NCBI GenBank assembly: GCA_946481735.1
Contig: CAMLOU010000116.1
Span: 1-14,033, forward strand
Source: an uncultured Cellvibrio sp.
Lineage (GTDB): Bacteria; Pseudomonadota; Gammaproteobacteria; Pseudomonadales; Cellvibrionaceae
Length of the DNA: 14,033 nt
Direction of reading: 5' to 3'
A program made the translations under genes and the position numbers. The notes beneath the pieces are model-generated. The model saw only the letters and a program-made list of their open reading frames with translations, did no database searches and was not told the DNA's origin. Positions 1 through 6,853 of this stretch are shown here, piece by piece (position 1 is the stretch's first letter; each line of letters begins with the position of its first letter).

Positions 1-573
1 AATGGCGGCTTGATCGGAGGTACTGCCGTGATAGACCGGTAAGGCCATTTTATTCTCAGCTTCCAGCACACCTTCCGCCAGACGCTGGTTGCGGCGATTA
101 CCCATCAAGGTAAATTGTTGATCGCCACAGCGCATGGCGTTGCCGTTGAGTTGGCACGCAGATGATGTGGGGGTTTTCGGGGCTGGCGATGGTGATGGTG
201 ATGTTCCAGGCTGCGGTTTTTGCACAGCAGGAGCCGGCAGTTTTCGTTCCTGCTGCGGTACAGCTTTTGCGGTCATTTTTTTGGCCGCGGGTTTGGGCAT
301 GGGTAAGTCGATACCAATCCGCGCTGCCGGTCGTTTCAATAAAAGTGCCTGGGTTGTCGCATCGTTACGTTTGAATTGGTAAAACGGCGGCAGGGTTTTT
401 GCCTCACCCCTGGCCTGTAATTCGCAATAAACCTGCTCGTAATAGCTGCCCGCAGAAGCAAAACAAAATGACTGCGCCGAAGATTGCCCGGCCAGCAGCG
501 CCATACCGAGCAGCGAATAGTGGGCCGTTTTTTTAACTACATGCTGTAACACATCCTGCGTCATTATTTTCAT
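1..573 (-). CDS. Exported cysteine-containing protein of unknown function (N-terminal 191 residues, runs off left edge)
   Basis: The minus-strand frame is open for 191 codons from the ATG at 573 to the window edge, so the C terminus is missing. The first 33 residues look like a Sec signal peptide: a basic stretch with KK, a hydrophobic core around YSLLGMALLAG, and a likely signal peptidase I site after SSA. The mature part has a conserved-looking segment (SYYEQVYCELQARG), then a Pro/Ala/Lys-rich linker at about residues 91-137 (PKPAAKK, SPSPSPAPKTP), then a second segment (CQLNGNAMRCGDQQFTLMGN). Cysteines at about 37, 50, 140 and 149 sit two on each side of the linker, which suggests disulfides outside the cytoplasm. 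A weak AGG lies about 11 nt before the start; an alternative ATG three codons in (564) is possible. It begins 67 nt after the rlmL stop on the same strand and could be cotranscribed. I do not recognise the family; the coding call is firm and the function unknown. Confidence 0.8.
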   Translation of the reverse strand, partial: MKIMTQDVLQHVVKKTAHYSLLGMALLAGQSSAQSFCFASAGSYYEQVYCELQARGEAKTLPPFYQFKRNDATTQALLLKRPAARIGIDLPMPKPAAKKMTAKAVPQQERKLPAPAVQKPQPGTSPSPSPAPKTPTSSACQLNGNAMRCGDQQFTLMGNRRNQRLAEGVLEAENKMALPVYHGSTSDQAAI

Positions 574-640
574 AACATTATTGCCTGTTGTTCGCTGCGC
601 CCGTTGTTCACTGCATGTTGCCAGGACAGGAAAACGAGAA

Positions 641-2896
641 TCAGTGTTTGATTAACCAGCATTGATGAATCTTTGCATTGCGCTGAAAATCCTGATCAAT
701 CGTCTGCGCGCTGATATCCTGGATGGTGTAATCCTTCAGCGCGTCATAATCCAGTTTAAAGCTGCGCAGGTTATTCGAGAATATCAAGGTGCCATCTTCC
801 GCCAGTGCGCGCATGACGTGATGAATCATGGTCACATGATCAGCCTGGATATCCAGCACATCTTCCATGCGTTTGGAATTGGAAAAGCTCGGCGGATCTA
901 ACAGGATCACGTCAAACTGTTGGGTATTCTCTTCCAGCCACTTTAAACAATCTGCCTGCTCCAACCGATTGCGCGACTCGCTTAAACCGTTCAGTGCGAA
1001 ATTTTTACGCGCCCAGTTCAGATAGGTGTTGGACATATCCACACTGACGGTAAAGCGCGCGCCCGCCATAGCCGCACGCACGCTGGCGGTTGCGGTATAA
1101 CAGAATAAATTAAGAAAACGTTTGTCTTTTACGATTTGTGCAATACGGTCACGCACCGGGCGATGATCGAGAAATAATCCCGAGTCCAGATATTGCCACA
1201 AATTAATATGCAGGCGCGATTGCCCCTCAACAACCGTGATCAAATCACCGGTCGGACGATCACTGAGCTTTTCATATTGGGCACTGCCTTTGTTGCGGCG
1301 GCGCTGCTTGTAACTGATATTTTTGATTGGCACATCCAGCGCAAAGGGCACGGCCATTTCGATCTCTGCAAAACGTTGGGCCGCCCGGTCTTCATCAACA
1401 GATTTCGGCGCAGCGTATTCCTGCACATGCACGTAGGTCTGCTCATTGCGCCCGTCCTGCGGGACACCGCGATAAATATCAATGGCCGCGGCGTATTCCG
1501 GCATATCGGCATCGTACAAGCGATAACAGCTGATATGGTTTTTGCGCGCCCATTTATCCAGCTGTTTCAGGTTTTTTTGCAGGCGATTGGCCAGCATCTG
1601 CGCACCGTTAGTCAAGGCAGCCGCTTGCGCTGCTTTATCCTCGACCTTGACCTTCTCCTCAGCCATTTGCCGTTCGCGGTCATCCTTGCTGAAACGCCCG
1701 TCCTGCTCCACACGGCTTTGCACGAAAGCCTCGCGATCAATATTAAATAGTAAAACTTCGCTGGCGATGGTTCCGTTAAAGAGTTTGTATTTTTTTTCGG
1801 CGCGCAATCCCATTTGCTTACCCAAATCCGGATTGCCGGTAAAGATGGCGGCCCGCCACCCCTGAAATTCATTGCGCAACCGCTCACCCAGGTGGGCGTA
1901 CAAGAGCTTCAAGGATTCAATTTCTCCCAAACGCTCACCGTAAGGCGGATTACAAATGACCAGACCATAATCCATGGGCGCATGGGTCGGTTTTTTAAAC
2001 TCCGCCAGCTCTTTGCGACTGACACGCAACCAGTGATCCAGTTCTGCACTGACAATATTTTCTTCGGCGGCGCGAATCACTTTAAGATCGGCATCATAAC
2101 CGCGAATTTCCGGTAAATTTTTTGCCAGGCCAACGCGTCGACGTTCAAAGGCTTCTTCGCGCAAGCTCAACCACATATCATTGCGGTGATTCAACCAGCG
2201 TTCAAAACCAAAACTGGCGCGGCCCAAACCCGGTGCGATATCAGCGGCCATCATTGCCGCTTCAATTAACAACGTGCCTGAACCACACATGGGATCGAGC
2301 AAGGCACCGCCTTCTGCCGCCACCGCAGGCCAACCGGCGCGCAACAAAATACCAGCGGCAAGATTTTCTTTTAACGGCGCATTGCCCTGCTTGATCCGAT
2401 AACCGCGTCGATGCAAACTTTCGCCCGACAAATCAATACTGATCACGACTTTATCTTTTGCGAGCCGCGCGTTCACGCGCAAATCCGGATCACGTTTTGC
2501 CACCGACGGACGCTCGCCGCTGAAATCCCGCAAGCAGTCGACGATAGCATCTTTCACTTTTACCGCGCCGAATTGGGTATTGCGAATAGCATCATTGGTG
2601 CCGGTAAAATCCACCAGCAATGAGCCGGTCGGATTTAGATGCTCCTGCCAGGGCAATTCGCGCACGCCGTGATACAGGTCTTCCTGGCTGGTCACGCTGA
2701 AGTTGGCCAAGGGCAGCAAAATTTTATTGGCCAGGCGGCTCCACAAACAGATGCGATAAGCAGTTTCCTGTGACGCATGAAAGTAAACGCCGGCGATAGT
2801 CTCGCGCAACTCAGCCGCGCCCAGGTCAGCTAATTCGTTAAACAGGAGGTTTTCTATGCCCTTGGGACAGGTGGCAAAAAATTGATGTTCGATCAT
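641..2896 (-). CDS. rlmL: Bifunctional 23S rRNA methyltransferase RlmKL (m2G2445 / m7G2069)
   Basis: The 751-residue product has the full bifunctional architecture. An N-terminal THUMP-type RNA-binding region covers about residues 1-160 (starts MIEHQFFATCPKGIE). The RlmL methyltransferase domain follows, with SAM motif DPMCGSGTLLIEAA near 201 and catalytic NPPYGERLG near 316. The C-terminal RlmK Rossmann domain has FLNLFCYTATASVRAA near 594 and LDPPSFSNSKR near 666. In E. coli the two halves make m2G2445 and m7G2069 in 23S rRNA (helix 74 region) during assembly of the 50S subunit; that is family knowledge. E. coli RlmKL is about 700 residues; the charged stretch between the two domains (about 400-440, rich in K, E and D) may account for the extra length. 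The ATG at 2896 has AGGA about 7 nt upstream. It is divergent from rmf, so two ribosome-related genes share an upstream region. No strong terminator follows it. Confidence 0.96.
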   Translation of the reverse strand: MIEHQFFATCPKGIENLLFNELADLGAAELRETIAGVYFHASQETAYRICLWSRLANKILLPLANFSVTSQEDLYHGVRELPWQEHLNPTGSLLVDFTGTNDAIRNTQFGAVKVKDAIVDCLRDFSGERPSVAKRDPDLRVNARLAKDKVVISIDLSGESLHRRGYRIKQGNAPLKENLAAGILLRAGWPAVAAEGGALLDPMCGSGTLLIEAAMMAADIAPGLGRASFGFERWLNHRNDMWLSLREEAFERRRVGLAKNLPEIRGYDADLKVIRAAEENIVSAELDHWLRVSRKELAEFKKPTHAPMDYGLVICNPPYGERLGEIESLKLLYAHLGERLRNEFQGWRAAIFTGNPDLGKQMGLRAEKKYKLFNGTIASEVLLFNIDREAFVQSRVEQDGRFSKDDRERQMAEEKVKVEDKAAQAAALTNGAQMLANRLQKNLKQLDKWARKNHISCYRLYDADMPEYAAAIDIYRGVPQDGRNEQTYVHVQEYAAPKSVDEDRAAQRFAEIEMAVPFALDVPIKNISYKQRRRNKGSAQYEKLSDRPTGDLITVVEGQSRLHINLWQYLDSGLFLDHRPVRDRIAQIVKDKRFLNLFCYTATASVRAAMAGARFTVSVDMSNTYLNWARKNFALNGLSESRNRLEQADCLKWLEENTQQFDVILLDPPSFSNSKRMEDVLDIQADHVTMIHHVMRALAEDGTLIFSNNLRSFKLDYDALKDYTIQDISAQTIDQDFQRNAKIHQCWLIKH

Positions 2897-2963
2897 GCGT
2901 TATCCTATGTGTTGCGCCTAGATATGCGCCATCAGCTTGCAGCCCAGTGCTCATGCGGGTTCA

Positions 2964-2978
2964 CGATTTGTCAAATCG
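2964..2978. promoter_or_regulatory. 15-bp palindrome overlapping a TTGACA box upstream of rlmL
   Basis: CGATTTG and CAAATCG are perfect inverted arms around one central base. On the minus strand the centre contains a consensus -35 hexamer TTGACA (2974-2969), pointing toward rlmL about 75 nt away. The expected -10 position (about 2951-2946, reading AGCACT) is poor. An operator over a promoter is one reading; coincidence is another. Confidence 0.25.
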
Positions 2979-2998
2979 ACTTGCTAGAGCTTTATGTA

Positions 2999-3151
2999 CT
3001 ATAGAGCCCGCTGGCTATAAAAATAAAATCGTTCAAACTCGCGAGTTTTTTTGGTGTACTGACCCTCCGCCGTGAACTTATGACAACCGGTTGAGGTCAA
3101 CCGGATACAGTCATCAGCGCCACGGCATGGGTGTACGACGTATAACGTCAT
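2999..3151 (-). CDS. Candidate 50-residue small protein between rmf and rlmL
   Basis: The minus-strand ATG at 3151 is preceded by GAGGAG (3168-3163), 11 nt upstream, and opens a 50-codon frame ending in TAG at 2999. The product starts MTLYVVHPCRGADDCIRL and is rich in Cys, Arg, Lys and aromatics (Cys 9, 15 and 23; tail ERFYFYSQRAL). It has no signal peptide or membrane segment, and codon use looks like that of neighbouring genes. The frame stays open upstream to 3271, but that longer version would start without a Shine-Dalgarno site, so I prefer 3151. It is 102 nt upstream of rlmL on the same strand and could form its leader gene. The cysteine spacing might bind a metal, but there is no clean CxxC pair. 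I do not recognise a family, and it could be a chance ORF in a long leader. Confidence 0.45.
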   Translation of the reverse strand: MTLYVVHPCRGADDCIRLTSTGCHKFTAEGQYTKKTREFERFYFYSQRAL

Positions 3152-3298
3152 GGTGATTGTAACTCCTCGTTCCAAACGTGCATTCAACATTCTAGCCATG
3201 GAGAGTTGAAAAACGGATGGACACTTCCAACATCTGCAATACAAGGTAAGAAGCATCAACAAGCGAAACAAAAACTAACCACCGCAACAACCGTTACA

Positions 3299-3305
3299 TA
3301 GAGGT
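3299..3305 (+). promoter_or_regulatory. rmf ribosome-binding site
   Basis: AGAGGTG lies 10 nt before the rmf ATG at 3316 and fixes the start, which also matches the conserved MKRQKRD N terminus of the family. Confidence 0.75.
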
Positions 3306-3315
3306 GCTATAACTG

Positions 3316-3540
3316 ATGAAACGTCAAAAACGTGACCAAACAGAACGCGCATTCAGTAAAGGGTATAAAGCTGGTATTGAAGGTCGTTCAAGGAGTTTGT
3401 GTCCACACGACAGCGGTACCGCTCGACAGCAATGGTTAAATGGATGGCGCGAATCGCGCATTGACCAATGGGACGGTTTGAATCGCATGGCTCAGGTGCA
3501 AAAGCTGAGCAATATCCAACAACTTCCTATGAGTACTTGA
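3316..3540 (+). CDS. rmf: Ribosome modulation factor RMF
   Basis: The 74-residue product opens with the diagnostic RMF pattern: MKRQKRD, ERA, GYKAGIEGRS, CP and QWLNGWRE, matching the E. coli protein nearly position by position through about residue 50. RMF binds the 30S subunit near the anti-Shine-Dalgarno region, blocks mRNA placement and, with HPF, drives 70S ribosomes into inactive 100S dimers in stationary phase or starvation; this is family knowledge. E. coli RMF is 55 residues. The extra 20 or so C-terminal residues here (from about WDGLNRMAQ onward) resemble the longer Pseudomonas-type proteins. It is very basic at the N terminus. It is transcribed alone: rlmL diverges from it, pyrD converges on it, and a terminator lies 77 nt downstream. 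Confidence 0.96.
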   Translation: MKRQKRDQTERAFSKGYKAGIEGRSRSLCPHDSGTARQQWLNGWRESRIDQWDGLNRMAQVQKLSNIQQLPMST

Positions 3541-3566
3541 TCAGATACTGACACAATCCCAACCGC

Positions 3567-3609
3567 GCCCGACGGCTATTCGGGCAATCCTGCCATGACT
3601 TCGGTCATG
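3567..3609 (+). other. Two stable hairpins in the rmf 3' untranslated region
   Basis: The first hairpin pairs GCCCGA (3567-3572) with TCGGGC (3580-3585) around a 7-nt loop. The second pairs CATGAC (3594-3599) with GTCATG (3604-3609) around a UUCG tetraloop, an unusually stable RNA cap. Both precede the intrinsic terminator, giving three tandem hairpins between the rmf stop and its transcript end. A role in protecting the mRNA from 3' exonucleases is an inference. Confidence 0.65.
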
Positions 3610-3616
3610 ACCAAAC

Positions 3617-3645
3617 GCCCGCTACTCGCGGGCTTCATTTTTTTC
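3617..3645 (+). terminator. Intrinsic terminator of rmf
   Basis: GCCCGC (3617-3622) pairs perfectly with GCGGGC (3628-3633) around TACTC, followed by TTCATTTTTTT. This is a textbook rho-independent terminator for the plus strand. The minus-strand side has only GTTTGG after the stem, so it would be weak for pyrD. Confidence 0.9.
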
Positions 3646-3697
3646 AGCTCAATAAAATCAGCGGAATAAACAGCAGGATTGCCGACTGTAAATCCCC

Positions 3698-4720
3698 TTA
3701 CTTTTCCATCTGCGCAATGGCGTTGGCAACGTCGGTAATCACCGCCGGGCCACGGTAAATAAACCCGCTGTATATCTGCACCAGGCTGGCGCCTGCCTTG
3801 ATTTTTTCTACCGCGCTGGGCCCATCAGAGATACCCCCCACACCGATGATCGGCAACTTGCCGCCTACATGGCTGTGCAGGCCGGCAATCACCCGCGTGC
3901 TCTTATCGCGCACGGGCAAGCCACTCAGGCCACCGGCTTCTTCACTGTTGGGGCATCCTTCCACACCTTCGCGGCCAATGGTGGTGTTGGTCGCAATCAC
4001 CCCGTCCATTCCCTGTTCGGTCAGGGCAGCAGCAACCTGGGCAATAGCGATATCATCCATATCCGGCGCAATCTTCACCGCAACCGGGACATACCGTTGA
4101 TGGGCTTGCTGCAACGCCAGCTGTTCTTTTTTCAGGGTCTCCAGCAGGCGATTGAGGCTGTCACCAAATTGCAGATCCCGTAGGCCGGGGGTGTTGGGAG
4201 AGGACACATTGACGGTGATGTAATCCGCATGGGCATAGACTTTGCGCATCCCGATCAGGTAATCATCCGCTGCATTTTCGACCGGGGTGGTAGCGTTCTT
4301 GCCGATGTTAATCCCCAGGATGCCCTGGTAGCGACGCTTGCGTACCTGGTCAACCAGATGGTCTACGCCTTTGTTGTTGAACCCCATCCGGTTGATGATC
4401 GCCTCCCGCTCGGGAATGCGGAACAGGCGCGGCTGGGGATTACCCGGCTGTGGGCGTGGAGTCACGGTGCCGATCTCGACAAACCCAAACCCCAGTGCGC
4501 CCAGGGCATTGAAATAATCCCCATTTTTGTCGAGTCCCGCCGCCAGGCCGACCGAATTGGGGAAGCGTAATCCCATCACCTCAACCGGGTTATACGCGGG
4601 GGCAGAGATAAACAACTCCAGCAACTTCAGGCGCTCCGCGGCACCCAGCATATCGAGGCTGAATTCATGGGAAACTTCGGGATCAAGGCGGAACAGGAGG
4701 TTTCTGAGCGTTGAGTACAT
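3698..4720 (-). CDS. pyrD: Dihydroorotate dehydrogenase (quinone), class 2
   Basis: The 340-residue protein oxidises dihydroorotate to orotate in de novo UMP synthesis, using FMN and passing electrons to membrane quinone. Class 2 is shown by the N-terminal amphipathic extension ([20 protein letters not shown]) that attaches to the inner membrane face. FMN-site residues are GLDKNG (62-67, with K65), [10 protein letters not shown] near 109-118 and VKIAPDM near 215. The catalytic serine lies in [10 protein letters not shown] (171-180, Ser174, equivalent to E. coli Ser175). The C-terminal phosphate loop is GVGGISDG, then [10 protein letters not shown]. Length and motif spacing match the E. coli enzyme. 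It lies 64 nt downstream of the DUF2835 gene on the same strand, so the two are probably cotranscribed. Its Shine-Dalgarno is weak. It converges on rmf. Confidence 0.97.
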   Translation of the reverse strand: MYSTLRNLLFRLDPEVSHEFSLDMLGAAERLKLLELFISAPAYNPVEVMGLRFPNSVGLAAGLDKNGDYFNALGALGFGFVEIGTVTPRPQPGNPQPRLFRIPEREAIINRMGFNNKGVDHLVDQVRKRRYQGILGINIGKNATTPVENAADDYLIGMRKVYAHADYITVNVSSPNTPGLRDLQFGDSLNRLLETLKKEQLALQQAHQRYVPVAVKIAPDMDDIAIAQVAAALTEQGMDGVIATNTTIGREGVEGCPNSEEAGGLSGLPVRDKSTRVIAGLHSHVGGKLPIIGVGGISDGPSAVEKIKAGASLVQIYSGFIYRGPAVITDVANAIAQMEK

Positions 4721-4745
4721 AGGCGTCTTTACAGGCTATTGGAAG

Positions 4746-4781
4746 GGGTGAAAACTGCGCGCAAGGATACTGGATTCACCC
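4746..4781. other. Inverted repeat in the DUF2835-pyrD spacer
   Basis: GGGTGAA (4746-4752) and TTCACCC (4775-4781) are perfect 7-bp arms 22 nt apart, directly after the DUF2835 stop and before pyrD. There is no U-tract, so it is not a clear terminator. It could be an RNA stem that sets the relative expression of the two genes, or chance. Confidence 0.25.
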
Positions 4782-4784
4782 GCC

Positions 4785-5012
4785 CTAGTCGATTTTTTCA
4801 ATGCCCTGGAAGCGGTGGTTTTCATCAAACAGAATACGAAAACGCCCGCGAATTCCCACATGCGTCACAAACGGCCGCAGGATCATGGCGGGAAAGCGCA
4901 CCCGTCGACCATCCACACTGGTCGCCAGAACATCCCGCACCGCGCCCTGGTACAAGCGCTGATATTCATCCGGGGAAATCATGAGGTTGACGATAAGATC
5001 GCGCACAGCCAT
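4785..5012 (-). CDS. DUF2835 family small protein
   Basis: The 75-residue product (MAVRDLIVNLMISPDEYQRL onward) matches the small DUF2835 family as I remember it, including YQGAVRDV and a TSVDGRRVRFPA strand region, ending with FRILFDENHRF. The function of the family is unknown; the size and beta-rich look suggest a small soluble cytoplasmic protein. I place the start at the ATG at 5012 because AGG lies 5 nt before it; a GTG six bases further upstream overlaps that same Shine-Dalgarno and is less likely. It sits directly upstream of pyrD and diverges from the DUF4153 gene across an 84-base gap. The pairing with pyrD is probably an operon, but does not show a role in pyrimidine synthesis. Confidence 0.85.
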   Translation of the reverse strand: MAVRDLIVNLMISPDEYQRLYQGAVRDVLATSVDGRRVRFPAMILRPFVTHVGIRGRFRILFDENHRFQGIEKID

Positions 5013-5096
5013 AAACACCTGTTAAAAAGTTGCCTCTACCAGTTCAGTTTTCAGTAGGATAAGGCACATCAGATCAATGACGGGACACATCATATT

Positions 5097-6821
5097 ATGG
5101 AAATAAACCTGCCGCGAAAATTATTGCTGGCCATTGCCCTCATGCAAGGCCTGCTGTTACTTATCTTGCACCAGGCCATCGAGTTTTCCTTCTGGCCTTA
5201 CCAGCATCCCCAATGGCTGTTCTGCTTTTATAGTATGGTCGTGATTGGCCCCTGGATGCTGCTGTTATCCTTAACGCCGGACAACGGGCGAACCCTGCTT
5301 CGCTGGGTTGCCCCCTTCACACTGCTGTGCGGCCTCACCGGCTATTACATGGGTAGCCAGGTGATTCCTTTGGAACACCTGCGCTTTACCGGCTCTCTGG
5401 TGGCTTATGTTTTTACACTGGGCATCGCCAGTTTCAAACTCCTGATGTATGCCCAACAACGCGCCACGGGAAATCCCTTTAACTATGCAGACCTGTTTCG
5501 GTTTTCCTGGCGGAATTTCTTAACCGTTGGTCTTGCGCTGCTATTTATGCTGTGCGTGTGGGGCATCCTCAACCTGTGGGCAGAATTGTTTAAGGTGATC
5601 AAGATTGACTTCTTTGATGACTTGTTCAAAGAACCCTGGTTTTATTACCCGGCATTGTCATTAGCCCATGGTTTCGGCGTGATTATCTTCCGCAGCCAGT
5701 ACAAGGTTATCGATACCATCACACGTATCCAGCAAGCCCTGATGAAATTTTTGCTGGTTATCCTGACACTGGTTTCCATCCTGTTTTTGATCACCTTACC
5801 CTTCACCGGCCTCGACCCTTTATGGGAAACCAACAGCGGCAGCGCGTTGATTTTGTGTATGCAGGCCTTGATGTTATTTTTCCTCAATGCCGTTTATCAG
5901 GATGATCCCGACACCCGACCTTACCCGCTGATTATTCACCGTTTTATTTATCTCGGTGTTGCCCTGCTACCAATCTATAGCGCTATTGCATTTTATGGTT
6001 TGAGCTTGCGCGTACAACAGTATGGATGGACAGTCGACCGCTGTTGGGGTTTTCTGGTCTGGAGTTTTCTCGCGCTGTTTTCCCTGGGTTATCTGTGGGG
6101 CATCATCAAGCAACGCGATGCCTGGCTGCATCGATTAAGTTGGGTTAATGTGCGCATGGGGATTTTATTATTGTGCACCATGATCCTGATCAATTCACCA
6201 CTGATGGATTTTCGCAAGATATCCGTCAACAGCCAGCTGGCGCAACTGGAATCCGGCAAGGTGAAACCCGAAGATTTCGACATTCATTACTTCCGTCGCG
6301 AATTAATGAGACCGGGCTACGATGCCTTGCAACAACTCAAGCAGGATGTTAATGAGAGCCATCCTGCCATTGCTATTGCCATCGACAGCCTCTACCGCGA
6401 TCCTACAAACAAGACAAGCCCGATTGATAAAGACCAACTGTTCAAAGCCATTCGCGTTCTTCCCGAACACACTATCCCCAGCGCACTGGCCGATGCCATC
6501 TATGCCGATTTGACCAACAATCCCTGGCGTTTACGCAACATAAAAGATTATTACTTGATGTCAGTTGATCTGGATGAAGACGGCAACAACGATTATGTGC
6601 TGGTGGATATAACAGAACACTTCCCTCATGTTGCGCTATTCACCCAGCGGGGAGATGTGTGGGAAAAACTCAACCTTAGCCGACTGGACAAGCAGGAATA
6701 TAACGCAAAAGAATTGATTGAAGCCTTGCAGCAACAAGCCGTCAAAACCGTAACGCCACGTTGGAAACATCTGCAGTTGGGTGACTTCACCTTACAGGTT
6801 AATCAGGAAGCAACGCCGTGA
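5097..6821 (+). CDS. DUF4153 family polytopic membrane protein
   Basis: The 574-residue protein has about eleven predicted membrane segments within residues 9-370 (for example around 9-28, 97-118, 141-165, 214-236 and 281-304), with short Trp/Tyr-rich loops. A soluble C-terminal domain of about 200 residues follows. This organisation and the sequence style fit the DUF4153 family, whose function is unknown. The soluble domain contains DLDEDGNND at about 491-499, which has the DxDxDG spacing of EF-hand or dockerin-like calcium loops, followed by the strand YVLVDI. Upstream ribosome binding is weak (GGGA 11 nt before the ATG), and a 9-codon ORF at 5077-5106 overlaps the start by 10 nt. The gene stands alone on the plus strand: it diverges from DUF2835 and converges on gdhB with 26 nt between stop codons. 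A role in envelope sensing or transport would be guesswork. Confidence 0.85.
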   Translation: MEINLPRKLLLAIALMQGLLLLILHQAIEFSFWPYQHPQWLFCFYSMVVIGPWMLLLSLTPDNGRTLLRWVAPFTLLCGLTGYYMGSQVIPLEHLRFTGSLVAYVFTLGIASFKLLMYAQQRATGNPFNYADLFRFSWRNFLTVGLALLFMLCVWGILNLWAELFKVIKIDFFDDLFKEPWFYYPALSLAHGFGVIIFRSQYKVIDTITRIQQALMKFLLVILTLVSILFLITLPFTGLDPLWETNSGSALILCMQALMLFFLNAVYQDDPDTRPYPLIIHRFIYLGVALLPIYSAIAFYGLSLRVQQYGWTVDRCWGFLVWSFLALFSLGYLWGIIKQRDAWLHRLSWVNVRMGILLLCTMILINSPLMDFRKISVNSQLAQLESGKVKPEDFDIHYFRRELMRPGYDALQQLKQDVNESHPAIAIAIDSLYRDPTNKTSPIDKDQLFKAIRVLPEHTIPSALADAIYADLTNNPWRLRNIKDYYLMSVDLDEDGNNDYVLVDITEHFPHVALFTQRGDVWEKLNLSRLDKQEYNAKELIEALQQQAVKTVTPRWKHLQLGDFTLQVNQEATP

Positions 6822-6822
6822 A

Positions 6823-6853
6823 CCCTGAGCGCACTGCAAGCGGGCCCTCAGGG
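6823..6853. terminator. Candidate shared hairpin between the convergent DUF4153 gene and gdhB
   Basis: CCCTGAG (6823-6829) pairs with CTCAGGG (6847-6853). An inner CGC/GCG pairing is possible across an ACTGCAA loop, with GGCC bulged. It covers the gap between the two stop codons and includes the gdhB stop. There is no U-tract on either side, so it may only slow polymerase or protect 3' ends. Confidence 0.4.

Larger units (their letters stand above)
2897..3315. other. Divergent regulatory region between rlmL and rmf
   Basis: About 420 bases separate the divergent rlmL and rmf starts. The region contains a candidate small gene (2999-3151, minus), a 15-bp near-perfect palindrome overlapping a TTGACA box (2964-2978), and the rmf ribosome-binding site (AGAGGTG, 3299-3305). 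I could not find a convincing -35/-10 pair for either gene. rmf is under stringent/stationary-phase control in E. coli, so a non-sigma70-like promoter here would not be surprising, but that is inference. Confidence 0.6.

Noticed and set aside
134..382. Plus-strand ORFs in the first 400 bases
   Set aside because: The minus-strand frame is open for the whole stretch with a signal peptide and cysteine pattern, which explains the region better.
1193..1750. 185-codon plus-strand ORF antisense to rlmL
   Set aside because: It lies wholly inside the well-supported rlmL frame, has no Shine-Dalgarno and resembles no family.
3035..3048. Palindrome AAACTCGCGAGTTT followed by T's as a terminator
   Set aside because: The folded stem would have only about five mostly A-T pairs with a CGCG loop, and it lies inside the candidate small ORF.
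2999..3271. 90-residue version of the small ORF upstream of rlmL
   Set aside because: No ribosome-binding site near 3271; the internal ATG at 3151 has one.
4785..5018. GTG at 5018 as the DUF2835 start
   Set aside because: It overlaps the AGG that is correctly spaced for the ATG at 5012.
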